Positions 8,303 to 17,436 of a stretch of DNA of 64,000 bases are shown here, piece after piece. The stretch comes from Antrihabitans spumae (lineage in GTDB: Bacteria > Actinomycetota > Actinomycetes > Mycobacteriales > Mycobacteriaceae): NCBI RefSeq assembly GCF_043944905.1, contig NZ_JBIMSN010000079.1:1-64000 (forward strand). The letters run 5' to 3'. Position 1 is the first letter of the stretch. Every line of letters begins with the position of its first letter. Under the pieces are notes generated by a model. That model searched no databases and was not told the origin of the DNA. It saw only the letters and a program-made list of their open reading frames with translations. The position numbers were made by a program, and so were the translations under genes.

Positions 8303-8776
8303 ATGGACCCGACGACAGCAGAGTGCGACAAGCGTTTCCGCGGATCGCTCGCTGAGTTGACGTCTATTGTGTGGCCCCAGGTGATCAGGTACACCCGTGC
8401 CAGAGTCGGTCGACGCTTCCGTTCTCCCAGGTCTTCGAGCGGCTGGGATTTCGCCGATGCAGTCGCGCGAATCGCTCATGCGGCTGCCATCGAGCCGTTC
8501 GTCGACACGTACACATACACAGACACCGACACCGCTGCTCGCGTACAGCTGTACTCGGTCATCGTCCGGGTCGTCCGCGCCGAGTTGGCACACGATGCCG
8601 GGCAGTCCGACGCGATGTTCGACAACATCGATCCGATCGCCCAGGAGGTCATGATCCTGCGCGTCATCGTAGGATTGACGGTATTTCAGACGGCAACGGT
8701 GCTCGAGGTACCTGCAGGTCGGGTGCGTTTGCTGCAGCATCAGGCGATGCGGTCGCTCGAACTTCGGGCTGGGTGA
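8303..8776 (+). CDS. Divergent SigD-like ECF sigma factor
   Basis: A 157-aa protein with a recognisable sigma-70 region 4 at its C-terminus (DPIAQEVMILRVIVGLTVFQ, then VPAGRVRLLQHQAMRSL), closely patterned on actinobacterial SigD. The N-terminal half keeps a SigD-like start (VIRYTRARVGR) and a shortened region 2 in which the usual DDVAQEV recognition helix is replaced by FADAVARIA. It is shorter than normal SigD (about 200 aa), with an unusual Thr/Asp-rich stretch (residues 68-76) where the region 2/4 linker would be. It could be a working but altered sigma factor or a decaying paralogue. It is convergent with the TetR gene, six bases apart. No anti-sigma gene is adjacent. Confidence 0.65.
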   Translation: MDPTTAECDKRFRGSLAELTSIVWPQVIRYTRARVGRRFRSPRSSSGWDFADAVARIAHAAAIEPFVDTYTYTDTDTAARVQLYSVIVRVVRAELAHDAGQSDAMFDNIDPIAQEVMILRVIVGLTVFQTATVLEVPAGRVRLLQHQAMRSLELRAG

Positions 8777-8782
8777 GCCGCA

Positions 8783-9412
8783 TTACTCGTCGGTGCGTCC
8801 TCGAAGCAGGACTCTGGCGCAGTGCTCGACCAATTCCTCCCGGGTGACGTCCAGTTTGCCGGAGAACCAGCCGCCGAGGACAGCGCTGAGCGCGCCGACC
8901 GCTGTGACCGCCGTCAGGGTTCGTTCCGTTTTCGTCGCGTCTTTCGGCAGGGTGGTGCGGATCATTCGGGTGAACACGGGGACTGTCGCGAGGCCGATAC
9001 CGCCGAGGATCGGCTCGACCATCGGCTCGACGAGCAAAAGCCGCGCCTTGCGCGGATCGTCGACCATCATGGCGACGAAACGTTCGACGACGGCCCGCGC
9101 CCACGCCTGGCGGTCATGCTCGATATCGGTTGTCTCCGTGAGTAACTCGGTTTGTACGGCTTCGGCCGTGCGGCGATAGAGCTGAGCCAGCAGGTCGTCG
9201 CGATTGGCGAAGCTCTCGTAGAAGTAGCGGTCGTTGAGGCCGGTCTGCCGACACAGCGACCGCACGGTGACGGCTGCGCTGCCGCTTTCCCCGATCTGGT
9301 CGAGGGCGGCGTCGAGCAACGCCGTCGAGCGGAACGTGCGTCGTTCGTCGAGTGTCGTGCCCGCCCACAGTCGGGTCGGGGTCTCCGTTGGTGCTGCTGA
9401 CGTCGATTCCAC
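8783..9412 (-). CDS. TetR family transcriptional regulator
   Basis: A 209-aa regulator with an N-terminal TetR helix-turn-helix (about residues 25-72: ALDQIGESGSAAVTVRSLCR followed by TGLNDRYFYESFANRDDLL) and a helical ligand-binding C-terminal domain. It is transcribed away from the acyl-CoA dehydrogenase gene across a 139-bp region holding a strong promoter and a short palindrome, so it most likely represses that gene and itself in response to an acyl-CoA or fatty acid. The ligand is inferred from the neighbour only. Confidence 0.88.
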   Translation of the reverse strand: MESTSAAPTETPTRLWAGTTLDERRTFRSTALLDAALDQIGESGSAAVTVRSLCRQTGLNDRYFYESFANRDDLLAQLYRRTAEAVQTELLTETTDIEHDRQAWARAVVERFVAMMVDDPRKARLLLVEPMVEPILGGIGLATVPVFTRMIRTTLPKDATKTERTLTAVTAVGALSAVLGGWFSGKLDVTREELVEHCARVLLRGRTDE

Positions 9413-9467
9413 CGGCGACTCCTTCCTGGTCGGGCCTGTAGCGCAAGCCCGTTATTCGTACCGCAAA

Positions 9468-9496
9468 TTGACGACGGCTGACGACAACTCTAATGT
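9468..9496 (+). promoter_or_regulatory. Promoter of the acyl-CoA dehydrogenase gene
   Basis: TTGACG (9468-9473) and TAATGT (9491-9496) are separated by exactly 17 bp, a near-consensus housekeeping promoter. Transcription should start near 9503. Confidence 0.65.
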
Positions 9497-9508
9497 GAGG
9501 ACCTACGT

Positions 9509-9520
9509 CACCAGTTGGTG
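9509..9520. promoter_or_regulatory. Candidate TetR operator
   Basis: caccagttggtg has perfect 5-bp arms around a 2-bp centre and lies just downstream of the predicted start of transcription, where a bound repressor would block the dehydrogenase promoter. It is short, so this is tentative. Confidence 0.35.
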
Positions 9521-9551
9521 GCGGGTGTCACCTGTTGACTAGGAGATCTCG

Positions 9552-10697
9552 ATGGCCGCACATCGGTCCGCGTGGATGAACGAGGACTTGGACGCGCTGC
9601 GCGACCTCGCACGCTCGTTCGTCGAGAAGGAAATCAAGCCGAACATCGAGAAGTTTCTCGAGGCTCACCAGGTCGATCGCGACCTCTGGAACAAGGCAGG
9701 CGAACTGGGCCTGCTCTGCATGTCGATCCCCGAGGAGTACGGCGGCGGTGGCGGAACGTTCGCGCACGAAGCTGTGCTGATGGAGGAGCAGGCGCGGGTC
9801 GGCGACTCGTCGTGGGGCGGCAGCCTGCACAACGGCATCGTGGCGCACTACCTGCTGGAGTACGGCACCGAAGAGCAGAAGAAGCTGTGGTTGCCGAAGA
9901 TGGCAAGCGGCGAGGTCGTCGGCGCGATCGCCATGACCGAACCTGGCACCGGATCCGACCTGCAGGCCGTGAAGACGCGCGCAGTTCGTGACGGCGACGA
10001 CTACGTCGTCAACGGTTCGAAGACGTTCATCACCAACGGTCAGCAGGCCGACCTCATCATCGTTGTCGTGAAGACCGGAACCGACGAGGGTGCAGCAGGC
10101 ATCTCGCTGATCCTCGTCGAGGGTGACCGCGAAGGCTTCCGCCGTGGGCGCGCACTGGACAAGCTCGGGCAGCGGGGTCAGGACACGTCCGAACTCTTTT
10201 TCGAAGACGTCCGTATTCCGGTCGCGAACCTGCTCGGCACCGCTGAAGGTCAGGGCTTCATTCAGCTGATGCAGCAGCTTCCGCAGGAACGGCTGATCGT
10301 TGCCATCGGCGCGGTCGTCGGCATGGAGGCGGCGCTCGAGCAGACACTGCGCTACACGAAGGAGCGGCAGGCGTTCGGGAAGCCGATCTTCAACTTCCAG
10401 AACACCAAGTTCAAGCTCGCCGAGGTTGCCACCGAAACTCGGATCGCGCGAGTGTTCCTCGACGACTGCATCGCCAAGCATCTGCAGGGCGAACTCGACA
10501 TCCCGACCGTCGCGATGGCGAAGTGGTGGACGACCGAGCGTTCGACGGCAGTGCTGGATACCTGCCTGCAGCTGTTCGGTGGCTACGGCTACATGACCGA
10601 GTACCCGATCTCGCGGGCCTGGGTCGATTCCCGCGTGCAGCAGATCTATGCAGGTACGACGGAAATCATGAAGGAAATCATCTCCCGTTCGCTGTAA
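9552..10697 (+). CDS. Acyl-CoA dehydrogenase, long-chain (LCAD/IVD) type
   Basis: A 381-aa flavoenzyme for the first oxidation step of fatty acyl-CoA β-oxidation, passing electrons to ETF. Family signatures are present: AMTEPGTGSDLQ (FAD/substrate), KTFITNG and YGGYGYMTEYP. Near the C-terminus it reads QIYAGTTEI rather than the IYEGT of enzymes whose base is in that loop. The catalytic Glu is therefore expected in the helix after LPQERL (Glu259 or Glu263 in MEAALEQT), as in mammalian long-chain and isovaleryl-CoA dehydrogenases. AGGAG is seven bases from the ATG. It is probably controlled by the divergent TetR protein. The substrate chain length is an inference. Confidence 0.93.
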   Translation: MAAHRSAWMNEDLDALRDLARSFVEKEIKPNIEKFLEAHQVDRDLWNKAGELGLLCMSIPEEYGGGGGTFAHEAVLMEEQARVGDSSWGGSLHNGIVAHYLLEYGTEEQKKLWLPKMASGEVVGAIAMTEPGTGSDLQAVKTRAVRDGDDYVVNGSKTFITNGQQADLIIVVVKTGTDEGAAGISLILVEGDREGFRRGRALDKLGQRGQDTSELFFEDVRIPVANLLGTAEGQGFIQLMQQLPQERLIVAIGAVVGMEAALEQTLRYTKERQAFGKPIFNFQNTKFKLAEVATETRIARVFLDDCIAKHLQGELDIPTVAMAKWWTTERSTAVLDTCLQLFGGYGYMTEYPISRAWVDSRVQQIYAGTTEIMKEIISRSL

Positions 10698-10709
10698 GGC
10701 GCTCCGCGC

Positions 10710-10755
10710 CTCGTGAGTCCTTTCGGAGGGCCCAACCTCCGAAAGGACTCACGAG
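10710..10755. terminator. Long bidirectional hairpin between convergent genes (repeat copy 1)
   Basis: A perfect 20-bp inverted repeat (10710-10729 with 10736-10755, 6-nt loop) lies between the acyl-CoA dehydrogenase stop and the MmpL stop. The core ctcgtgagtcctttcgg recurs, slightly altered, at 31905-31950, again between convergent genes, so this is a dispersed terminator-like element. Confidence 0.85.
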
Positions 10756-10766
10756 CAGCTTGCTGC

Positions 10767-12917
10767 CTACGCGTTTATCGGCTCCTTGCGGGCCGGCTCG
10801 CCCGCCTGATCGCTGCCTTCGATGTCGAACTTCGGCAGCACCCGATCGAGCCAGGCCGGGATCCACCAGTTGGCCTTACCTAGGATCGACGTCGTCGCCG
10901 GGACGAGCACCATCCTGACGATCGTCACGTCGACGAGGACTGCCGTCGCGAGGCCGACGCCCATCATCTTGACCGTGATGTCGGAATCCATGGCGAACCC
11001 TGCGAACACCGCGATCATGATCGCGCCCGCGCTGGTGATGACACGACCTGTCGACGCGAGACCCTTGATCACGCTGGTGTGCGCGTCACCCGTCTTCAGC
11101 CACAGCTCCCTGACTCGCGAGAGCAAGAACACCTCGTAGTCCATGGAGAGCCCGAACAGGATCGTGAACATCAGGATCGGGACCCAGCTGGACACGGGCA
11201 CTTCGTGTGGCAATCCGAGAAGCTCGGCGCCCCAGCCCCACTGGAACACCGCGACCATCACGCCGTAGGCGGCTGCGACCGAAAGCAGGTTCATTGCAGC
11301 AGCTTTCAAGGCGACCACCGGCGCGCGGAACACCGCCGTCATCAAGATCACCGCTAGCGCGACGACGACCGCGATCACCAACCACAACCTGTCGGCCAAC
11401 CGATTCGAGATATCGGAGAAGATCGCCGTCAGTCCTGTCACGTGCGAGGTCTCCGGCAGCGCCGACCGCAACCGGGTCAGCGTCTCTGGTGTTGCGGCAT
11501 CCTGCGGTCCGGTCTTCGCTTCGACCCGAACGATTGCCGCCGTGCCCGCCGCATTGCGGATCACGGGGGACACCTGCGCGACGCCCGGATCAGCCTTGAA
11601 CGTTGCGATCAGTGCATTCAGCTCGCTGTCGGAGGTGTGGTCCAGATCGATGGCGACGATGAACGGACCATTGGCGCCCGGACCGAATTCGTCGCTGACG
11701 ATGTCGTAGGCAAGTCGGGTCGTGTTGGACGTCGGCTGGCTGCCGGAATCCTGTGGCCACGTGCGCATCTGCAGTACGGGCGCTGCCAGCAGTAGCAAAA
11801 TCAGCAACGCGGCAACTGCAAGCGGCCACGGCTTCTCGCCGACCCTGGTCGCCCAGCGTTCGGTCTTGGATGCCTTGAACGTCGTGGACACCCTGGGTGC
11901 GTCCGCGACCACAACCGCGGTCGCGTTACGACTGCGCTTGCTCAACACTCGGTGACCAGCAAGTCCACACAGCGCTGGAACCAAGGTGACCGACGCCAAC
12001 ATGACGGAGGCGACCATCGCGAAGGTCGCGTAGCCGAACGAGGAGTAGACCGGAATGCCTGCGAGTTTCAGACCGAACAGCGAGACGAGGACGGTAGTAC
12101 CGGCGAAGATCACCGACATGCCTGCCGTTGCATTGGCTCTGGCAGCGGCGTCGACGACGCTCATCCCGCCGCGTAGTCCCTCGGCATACCGCGTGACCAG
12201 CAGCAATGCGTAGTCGATGCCGATACCGATGCCGACCATCGTCGCGACCGTCGGCGCAATGTTGCTGATGTCGGTGAAGCCCGCCATGACGGTGATCAGC
12301 GCGGACCCGATTCCGACGCCGACGAACGCAACTGCGAGCGGCAATCCGGCGGCGACGATCGAACCGAACGCGAACACCAGGATGATCAGCGCGACAACGA
12401 TGCCGATCGCTTCAGCCACACCCGAAGGCGCAGAGATGTTTTCGGGGATCTGACCGCCCAGTTCGACCTGGTAGCCGGCATCCTCGGTGGGTTCGGTCGC
12501 TGCCCTGAGCGCGTCGATACCTTCGGTGCCGCTGAAGTCGGTGACGGGGACGCTATAGCTGAGGTCGATCAGCGCGGTGTCACCGTCGGCCGAAACCCGT
12601 GGGGGAGCGACCGCGCTCACGCCTGCCACCTTCGACAGTCGCTCGCTCAACGTGGTGAGTTCGGTGGCGGGCACCTTGCCCGTGTCGGAGTGCACGACGA
12701 TGCGAGCGTCGGCCCCCGAGAATTCGACGAACCTTTCGGTGAGGAGATCCGTGCCCGCCTGGGCGTCGACCCCCGGAATGGTGTAGTTGTCCTGTGGGCT
12801 ACCGCCGACTCCTGCGGCCAATCCGAATGCGATCAGCACCAAGGTCACCCAAACGCCGATCACCCGCCACGGCCGAGTTGCACTCGCCGCACCGACCCTA
12901 TGAAGAAGGGAACTCAT
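10767..12917 (-). CDS. MmpL-family RND transporter
   Basis: A 716-aa membrane transporter of the MmpL/HAE2 branch of the RND superfamily, which exports lipids, siderophores or drugs using the proton gradient. It has the family layout: an N-terminal span, a periplasmic domain, a block of spans with VGIGIGIDYALLLVTRY, a second periplasmic domain and a second block with FGLSMDYEVFLLSRVRE. The Asp-Tyr pairs in these two motifs are the proton-relay residues of MmpL proteins. At 716 aa it is of the shorter type without a long cytoplasmic tail. It lies 94 bp downstream of a large BTAD-ATPase regulator on the same strand, so the two are probably functionally linked. The substrate is unknown. Confidence 0.93.
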   Translation of the reverse strand: MSSLLHRVGAASATRPWRVIGVWVTLVLIAFGLAAGVGGSPQDNYTIPGVDAQAGTDLLTERFVEFSGADARIVVHSDTGKVPATELTTLSERLSKVAGVSAVAPPRVSADGDTALIDLSYSVPVTDFSGTEGIDALRAATEPTEDAGYQVELGGQIPENISAPSGVAEAIGIVVALIILVFAFGSIVAAGLPLAVAFVGVGIGSALITVMAGFTDISNIAPTVATMVGIGIGIDYALLLVTRYAEGLRGGMSVVDAAARANATAGMSVIFAGTTVLVSLFGLKLAGIPVYSSFGYATFAMVASVMLASVTLVPALCGLAGHRVLSKRSRNATAVVVADAPRVSTTFKASKTERWATRVGEKPWPLAVAALLILLLLAAPVLQMRTWPQDSGSQPTSNTTRLAYDIVSDEFGPGANGPFIVAIDLDHTSDSELNALIATFKADPGVAQVSPVIRNAAGTAAIVRVEAKTGPQDAATPETLTRLRSALPETSHVTGLTAIFSDISNRLADRLWLVIAVVVALAVILMTAVFRAPVVALKAAAMNLLSVAAAYGVMVAVFQWGWGAELLGLPHEVPVSSWVPILMFTILFGLSMDYEVFLLSRVRELWLKTGDAHTSVIKGLASTGRVITSAGAIMIAVFAGFAMDSDITVKMMGVGLATAVLVDVTIVRMVLVPATTSILGKANWWIPAWLDRVLPKFDIEGSDQAGEPARKEPINA

Positions 12918-13011
12918 GGTGTCCTCCGAAGACTGTGTAAACGAGAGCCTCGTAATCGAGAATTGTCTTCGTCAGGATGGGCCTGGCCACTAGTAGAACA
13001 CTTGGAGTCCG

Positions 13012-16000
13012 TCAGTTACCGAGACGTTCCCGCGCTTCGGCGATCCACTGCGGACAGCCGCAGCGCAATGCCAGCTGTTCGGCGACCTCGTAGTGCGCGG
13101 CCGCCACTGCGGTGTCGCCGAGCAACACGGCAAGGTCGCCGAGGATTGTGTCCGTCGGTCCGATGGCGACGGAACCCGTACTCGCACCACCGATTTGACC
13201 GGCATATGCCAGCAGCTCGTCGTACACGGTGCGAGCCTCGTCGTGTGCTCCAAGCCCGACGACAGCCAGGCCGCGTACGGCAAGGAACAGTGATCGGAAG
13301 AAGTCGATACGAATCGGTCCAAGCTGCTGCCGTGCAGCGCGCGCACCGGCGGTGTCGCCGATAGCCAGCAGTGCAACGGCGAGCGGATCCGCGACGGCGT
13401 CGGGCGCGGACGTCGCTACCGCGGTCAGGATCGGCGCGAGCTCGCCGACCCGGCCTTGCCTGAGCCGAACCGAGAAGAGCGCGACGGCGTAGGTGCCCGT
13501 TGCATCGGTTGCACCGTGCCGTACGAAAATATCGTTTGTTGTCGTATAACACTTTTCGGCCTCGTCGAGGTCGCCGCGGGCGTGCGCGACGAACCCGCGA
13601 GCCGACATGTTGGTGCCTTGCGCCTGGCGCCACTGATAGCGGTCAGCGATGGCCGTTGCGGCATCGAGATGCTCGACAGTGAGCTCGAGTTCACCGAACG
13701 CGGCCGCGGCCTGCATCGCGACGTAGTGACCGATCAACGCGATAGCAGGCATGTTGTGCTCGGTGCCGAGCGCGATCATCTCCGTGGCCAAGCTTTCCCG
13801 CGTCGATCTCGTCATAGTCGGATCGTGGAGGGACAGGTTGCTGCTCAGTGCTAGACCGAGGACGTGCGGATCGCCGATCTCGCGTGCGAGTCGCTGTGCC
13901 TCCGTCGCCGCGGCCCACGCTTTCTCGTACTGTTCGCCGCTGACTTCCTCGACGAGTACGACAAGCAAACGGCAACGCTGCGCTGGGGTCAGGTCATTTG
14001 TGCTCAAAGCGATTTCGATCATGCCGACGATTCGGTCGTCGACGGTGCCGTAGATCCTGTTGAGCCACGGCGTCGGCGCGTCCCAGGCTGTGAGGGCCGC
14101 GACGATCAAGTCGTCACGGCCTGCGGTGGCCGCTAGCGACGCTGCACGGTCCCTGGCTTCGCGAGCTGGAATGCTTGCGCCGGATGCGAGGTAGGCCTTG
14201 CTTGCGCGCGAGATCAGGTCCACTCGCGACGTGACACTCTGCGGTGTCACCGGGCCTGCGCTGTCGAGCACCTCCAGAGCAGCGACCGCTCGCCAATAGA
14301 AGGCTGCCGCAAGATCGTGTGCGAACCGCCGTTCGGCCTGCTCGCCCGCGGCGATCGCGTAGTCCGCAGCGCGGCGCGCGGTTGCCAGTCCTAGGCATTC
14401 GCCGAAATGGTGCGCCAACGCCGCGACGTCGCCGGGCCGAACAGCCTCCACCGCCTCGGCGACCCTAAGGTGCCACCGCGAGCGTCGGAGCCGAGACAGA
14501 TCGCCGAACAGGGTGTCGCGAACGAGTGCGTGGGTGAATCGCACGCGGCCTGGCCCCGGTTCGTCGAGCAGGCCGGCAACAACCCCTGCATCCAGTGCGT
14601 CGAGGACGGTGTCTTCGTCCACCTCGGCCGCACGCAGCAGCACGTCGACCTCGGCGTTGCGGCCGATGACGGCCATCAGTCGCAGTATCGACACCGCAAC
14701 CTCGGGCAGCCGCGCGAACCGCCTGCGCAGCACGTCCCTTACCCCTTCCGGCACTTCCGATGTCGCGACCAACTCACCTTCGCTGCCGAGCAGACGCGCG
14801 CTTTCTCGCAGGTAGAACGGATTTCCGCCGGTCCGCTCCGTGAGCTTCTCGATCGTGGAACCGTCCGGAAGGACACCGGAGACCGCCCGGACGAGCTGTG
14901 CGGCGTCGACAGCATCGAGGCCGGTCAGCCGGATCCGAGCCTGCGTCGAGGTCGCGACGCCCGCCAATGTGTGTTCGAGCTGTGGACCTACTTCGTCGGG
15001 TCGGTAGGCAACGACGGTGAACACGGACGACGACTCCGTGACGCTGCTCAGCAGTGCGAGGGTTTCTGCATCACCGCGGTGGAGATCGTCGAGAAAGATC
15101 GCGAGTGGGCGATCGCGTGCTGCGGTGTCGAGGTAGGTGGCGACTGCTCGGTGCAAGAGGAAGCGGCCGAACGCGGCGTTGGGGTCGGTGACGCTCCCGC
15201 GATGATCGTCGAGCAGGGGTGCGAGGGTGTCGCGATGCTCACCGGGGTCCACGTCGACGGCGAGGGAACGCAGCAATTCCACCCACGGCCAGGCAGGGGG
15301 AGCGCCGTCGGTCTCAGGACAGCGGCCGACGACGACGCGCCAGCCGTCGGCTTCCAGTTCGTTCCGAAAACGTTGCAGCAGAGTCGATTTACCGCTACCC
15401 GCCTCGCCGGACACAAGAGCGGCCCGCGACCGCCCGCCGTGCGCGGGCGTCGAGGCGACGGCATGCAGAGCTTGCAACTCGGGTTTTCTGCCGACGAAAA
15501 CGGCGGTGTCCACCGTCTCGTTGCGAGCAACCGTTGCTCGGGCGGGTTCCGGCTGACGAACCGGGATCCGTTGGGCACGCAGATCGGCCTCGAGACGAAT
15601 CAGCGCGGGCCCCGGATCGATACCGAGTTCCTCGGCAAGAACGTCGCGGGCCTGACGCAGCGCGGACAACGCCTCCGCTTGCCTGCCTGCCGTATAGCGG
15701 GCGAGAGCAAGTAGTCGCCAACCCTCTTCACGCAGGGGATATTCGCCGGTGAGCGCCTCGGCGTCCGCAGCGGCGGCGATGGCGTCGCCCGCATCGAGTG
15801 CGGCTGCTGCACGCCGTTCACGTGTGGAGAGTCGAAGCTCGTCGAGTCTGTGCGCTTCGGCGGTCGCCCACGGTTCGCCGGTGAACTCCGCAAACGCTGG
15901 GCCTCGCCATAAACCGAGAGCCTCGTCCAGCGCTTTGTGGCGGCGAATCGGATCGTCGATCGTCGCGGCCGCGCGGACGTCTGCTTCGAACTGCCAGGCA

Positions 16001-16311
16001 TCCACCGCAGACGTAGCCAGGCGCAGTGCGTAGCCGGGTGCCTGGCTGACCAAGATCTCGGCCGGCGCTCGCGGCGGTCGGTTCGGCTCGAGCACCCTGC
16101 GCAGATTGGAAACGTAGGCCTGCAGGGCACCGAGTGCGCGGGGCGGTGGTTCGCCTTTCCACAGATCGTCGACGAGTCGATCCACCGACACGACCTCACC
16201 CCGGGCCACAAGAAGTAGCGCGAGGACACCTCGTTGGCGTGGACCGCCTACATCGATGCTCTCGCGCCCGATGGCGGCGTCCAGGGAGCCGAGTACGCGG
16301 ATCGAAACCAT
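13012..16311 (-). CDS. BTAD (SARP/AfsR-like) transcriptional regulator with AAA ATPase and TPR-like region
   Basis: A 1,099-aa signal-integrating regulator. In order: an OmpR-type winged helix (residues 1-95, with GPRQRGVLALLL and LQAYVSNLRRVLEP), a bacterial transcriptional activation domain (about 100-245), an AAA_16 ATPase from about 272 (VFVGRKPEL; Walker A GEAGSGKS at 302-309; Walker B around LAIFLDDLH), and a long helical, TPR-like C-terminal half. Such proteins activate secondary metabolism or transport operons on binding a nucleotide or partner protein. The MmpL gene 94 bp downstream on the same strand is the likely target; hemerythrin is transcribed divergently. No LuxR helix-turn-helix is visible at the C-terminus, so DNA binding rests on the N-terminal domain. 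Confidence 0.9.
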   Translation of the reverse strand: MVSIRVLGSLDAAIGRESIDVGGPRQRGVLALLLVARGEVVSVDRLVDDLWKGEPPPRALGALQAYVSNLRRVLEPNRPPRAPAEILVSQAPGYALRLATSAVDAWQFEADVRAAATIDDPIRRHKALDEALGLWRGPAFAEFTGEPWATAEAHRLDELRLSTRERRAAAALDAGDAIAAAADAEALTGEYPLREEGWRLLALARYTAGRQAEALSALRQARDVLAEELGIDPGPALIRLEADLRAQRIPVRQPEPARATVARNETVDTAVFVGRKPELQALHAVASTPAHGGRSRAALVSGEAGSGKSTLLQRFRNELEADGWRVVVGRCPETDGAPPAWPWVELLRSLAVDVDPGEHRDTLAPLLDDHRGSVTDPNAAFGRFLLHRAVATYLDTAARDRPLAIFLDDLHRGDAETLALLSSVTESSSVFTVVAYRPDEVGPQLEHTLAGVATSTQARIRLTGLDAVDAAQLVRAVSGVLPDGSTIEKLTERTGGNPFYLRESARLLGSEGELVATSEVPEGVRDVLRRRFARLPEVAVSILRLMAVIGRNAEVDVLLRAAEVDEDTVLDALDAGVVAGLLDEPGPGRVRFTHALVRDTLFGDLSRLRRSRWHLRVAEAVEAVRPGDVAALAHHFGECLGLATARRAADYAIAAGEQAERRFAHDLAAAFYWRAVAALEVLDSAGPVTPQSVTSRVDLISRASKAYLASGASIPAREARDRAASLAATAGRDDLIVAALTAWDAPTPWLNRIYGTVDDRIVGMIEIALSTNDLTPAQRCRLLVVLVEEVSGEQYEKAWAAATEAQRLAREIGDPHVLGLALSSNLSLHDPTMTRSTRESLATEMIALGTEHNMPAIALIGHYVAMQAAAAFGELELTVEHLDAATAIADRYQWRQAQGTNMSARGFVAHARGDLDEAEKCYTTTNDIFVRHGATDATGTYAVALFSVRLRQGRVGELAPILTAVATSAPDAVADPLAVALLAIGDTAGARAARQQLGPIRIDFFRSLFLAVRGLAVVGLGAHDEARTVYDELLAYAGQIGGASTGSVAIGPTDTILGDLAVLLGDTAVAAAHYEVAEQLALRCGCPQWIAEARERLGN

Positions 16312-16387
16312 AGCTGGACAAGCGTAATGGCAGCGACGCCGACCGCGTTCCTAGCCGGCTACAAGCCGCTCGCGGCACCCTGGATCC

Positions 16388-16855
16388 GTGGACCACCGAG
16401 CGATTTTGCTACACGACGAGCACTGCACAATGTTCCGCACGCTGCGCCGACTTGTGCACGCTGTTGCCGACGGTGATCGCAGCGGTGCTGCCGAGGTCGC
16501 GCGACGACTGGCAGGAGCGGTCGCTGCCCTGCGCCGTCACACCATGTCGCAGGACGAGATCGTATGGCCCGCAGTGCTCGACCGTGCACCCGCAGACTCG
16601 GTGCGCGTGCTCTGCGCCGAAGAACAGCACGAACGGATAGACCGACTGCTGACCCGCGCGCAAGCACGTACGGCAGCATTCGTCGGTGCCGCCGCGGCTA
16701 TCGAACGGGCACGCCTAACCGCTGCGCTCGATGCCCTCTCCGACGAGCTCGAAGAGCATGCAGCGCAAGAGGAATCGCAACTGCTACCCATCGCGGAACG
16801 TGCGCTCACAACCGCGGAGTGGTCGACCCTGCGCGCGCGAACCCAGGACAAGTGA
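16388..16855 (+). CDS. Hemerythrin-like (HHE) domain protein
   Basis: A 155-aa helical protein with His and Glu spaced as in hemerythrin diiron sites: HDEH near the N-terminus, RRHTMSQDEIVWP, EEQHERI and LEEHAAQEE. Bacterial HHE proteins sense or detoxify oxygen, nitric oxide or peroxide, or help iron-sulfur repair. The GTG start at 16388 gives a first helix beginning with the first His pair. It is divergent from the BTAD regulator (76 bp apart) and is followed by an OsmC peroxidase on the same strand, which suggests a stress-response pairing. The exact ligand set cannot be assigned without alignment. Confidence 0.82.
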   Translation: MDHRAILLHDEHCTMFRTLRRLVHAVADGDRSGAAEVARRLAGAVAALRRHTMSQDEIVWPAVLDRAPADSVRVLCAEEQHERIDRLLTRAQARTAAFVGAAAAIERARLTAALDALSDELEEHAAQEESQLLPIAERALTTAEWSTLRARTQDK

Positions 16856-16907
16856 ACCCTTCGACTCAGCGCGATTCCAACCGCTGCGGCGCGCGTGGGC
16901 AGCGAAA

Positions 16908-16913
16908 TATGCT
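16908..16913 (+). promoter_or_regulatory. -10 box of the osmC-like gene
   Basis: TATGCT (TANNNT) ends 7 nt before ATG 16921 with no ribosome site in between, the standard geometry of a leaderless actinobacterial transcript. Confidence 0.6.
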
Positions 16914-16920
16914 CTGGCAC

Positions 16921-17436
16921 ATGACTACAGCATCGACGACGCAGCTCGGCGCAATCATCGACGCAACGGCGAATGCGGTTGCAGAGAATCCTGCGAACGC
17001 GCAGGTCGTCTTCCGCGGTTCGGGCAGATCGCAGGGCGCGGTCGGCAGCTCGATCACACTGGGCAACTACACGATCGCCGTCGACGAACCACCCGCCCTC
17101 GGTGGCGAGAACACCGCACCGAATCCCGTCGAGTTCTACTTGGCGGCCCTCATCTCGTGCCAGGTCGTCGCGTACCGATTCTGGGCGGACAAGCTCGGAA
17201 TCGCGTTCGACGATCTCGCTATCGAGGCAGAGGGCGACCTCGATGTGCAGGGCTTCTTCGGACTGAACGACGATGTCCGTGCGGGTTTCGGCGAGGTTCG
17301 ACTCGCGGTGCGAATCACCGGCCCCGAATCCGCCGACCGCTACGCCGAACTCCAGACTGCCGCCGACGCGCACTGCCCGGTACTCGACATTTCGCGATAC
17401 CCGACGCCGGTCCACACGACGCTCGTCACGAACTGA
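16921..17436 (+). CDS. OsmC/Ohr family peroxiredoxin-like protein
   Basis: A 171-aa OsmC-family protein. OsmC/Ohr enzymes reduce organic hydroperoxides with two cysteines; here Cys80 (LAALISC, after PNPVEFYLAA) and Cys152 (DAHCPVLDI) are in the family positions. The ATG at 16921 is preceded by a -10 box at leaderless distance; the frame is open upstream but that part overlaps the hemerythrin gene. The stop codon region overlaps by 11 nt the end of the convergent membrane-protein gene. Family assignment is firm; the preferred peroxide is not known. Confidence 0.9.
   Translation: MTTASTTQLGAIIDATANAVAENPANAQVVFRGSGRSQGAVGSSITLGNYTIAVDEPPALGGENTAPNPVEFYLAALISCQVVAYRFWADKLGIAFDDLAIEAEGDLDVQGFFGLNDDVRAGFGEVRLAVRITGPESADRYAELQTAADAHCPVLDISRYPTPVHTTLVTN

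Noticed and set aside
14407..15714. 435-codon open frame antisense to the BTAD regulator
   Set aside because: No motif, Gln/Gly/Arg-rich mixture typical of the complement of a coding strand; the regulator's domains occupy the other strand.
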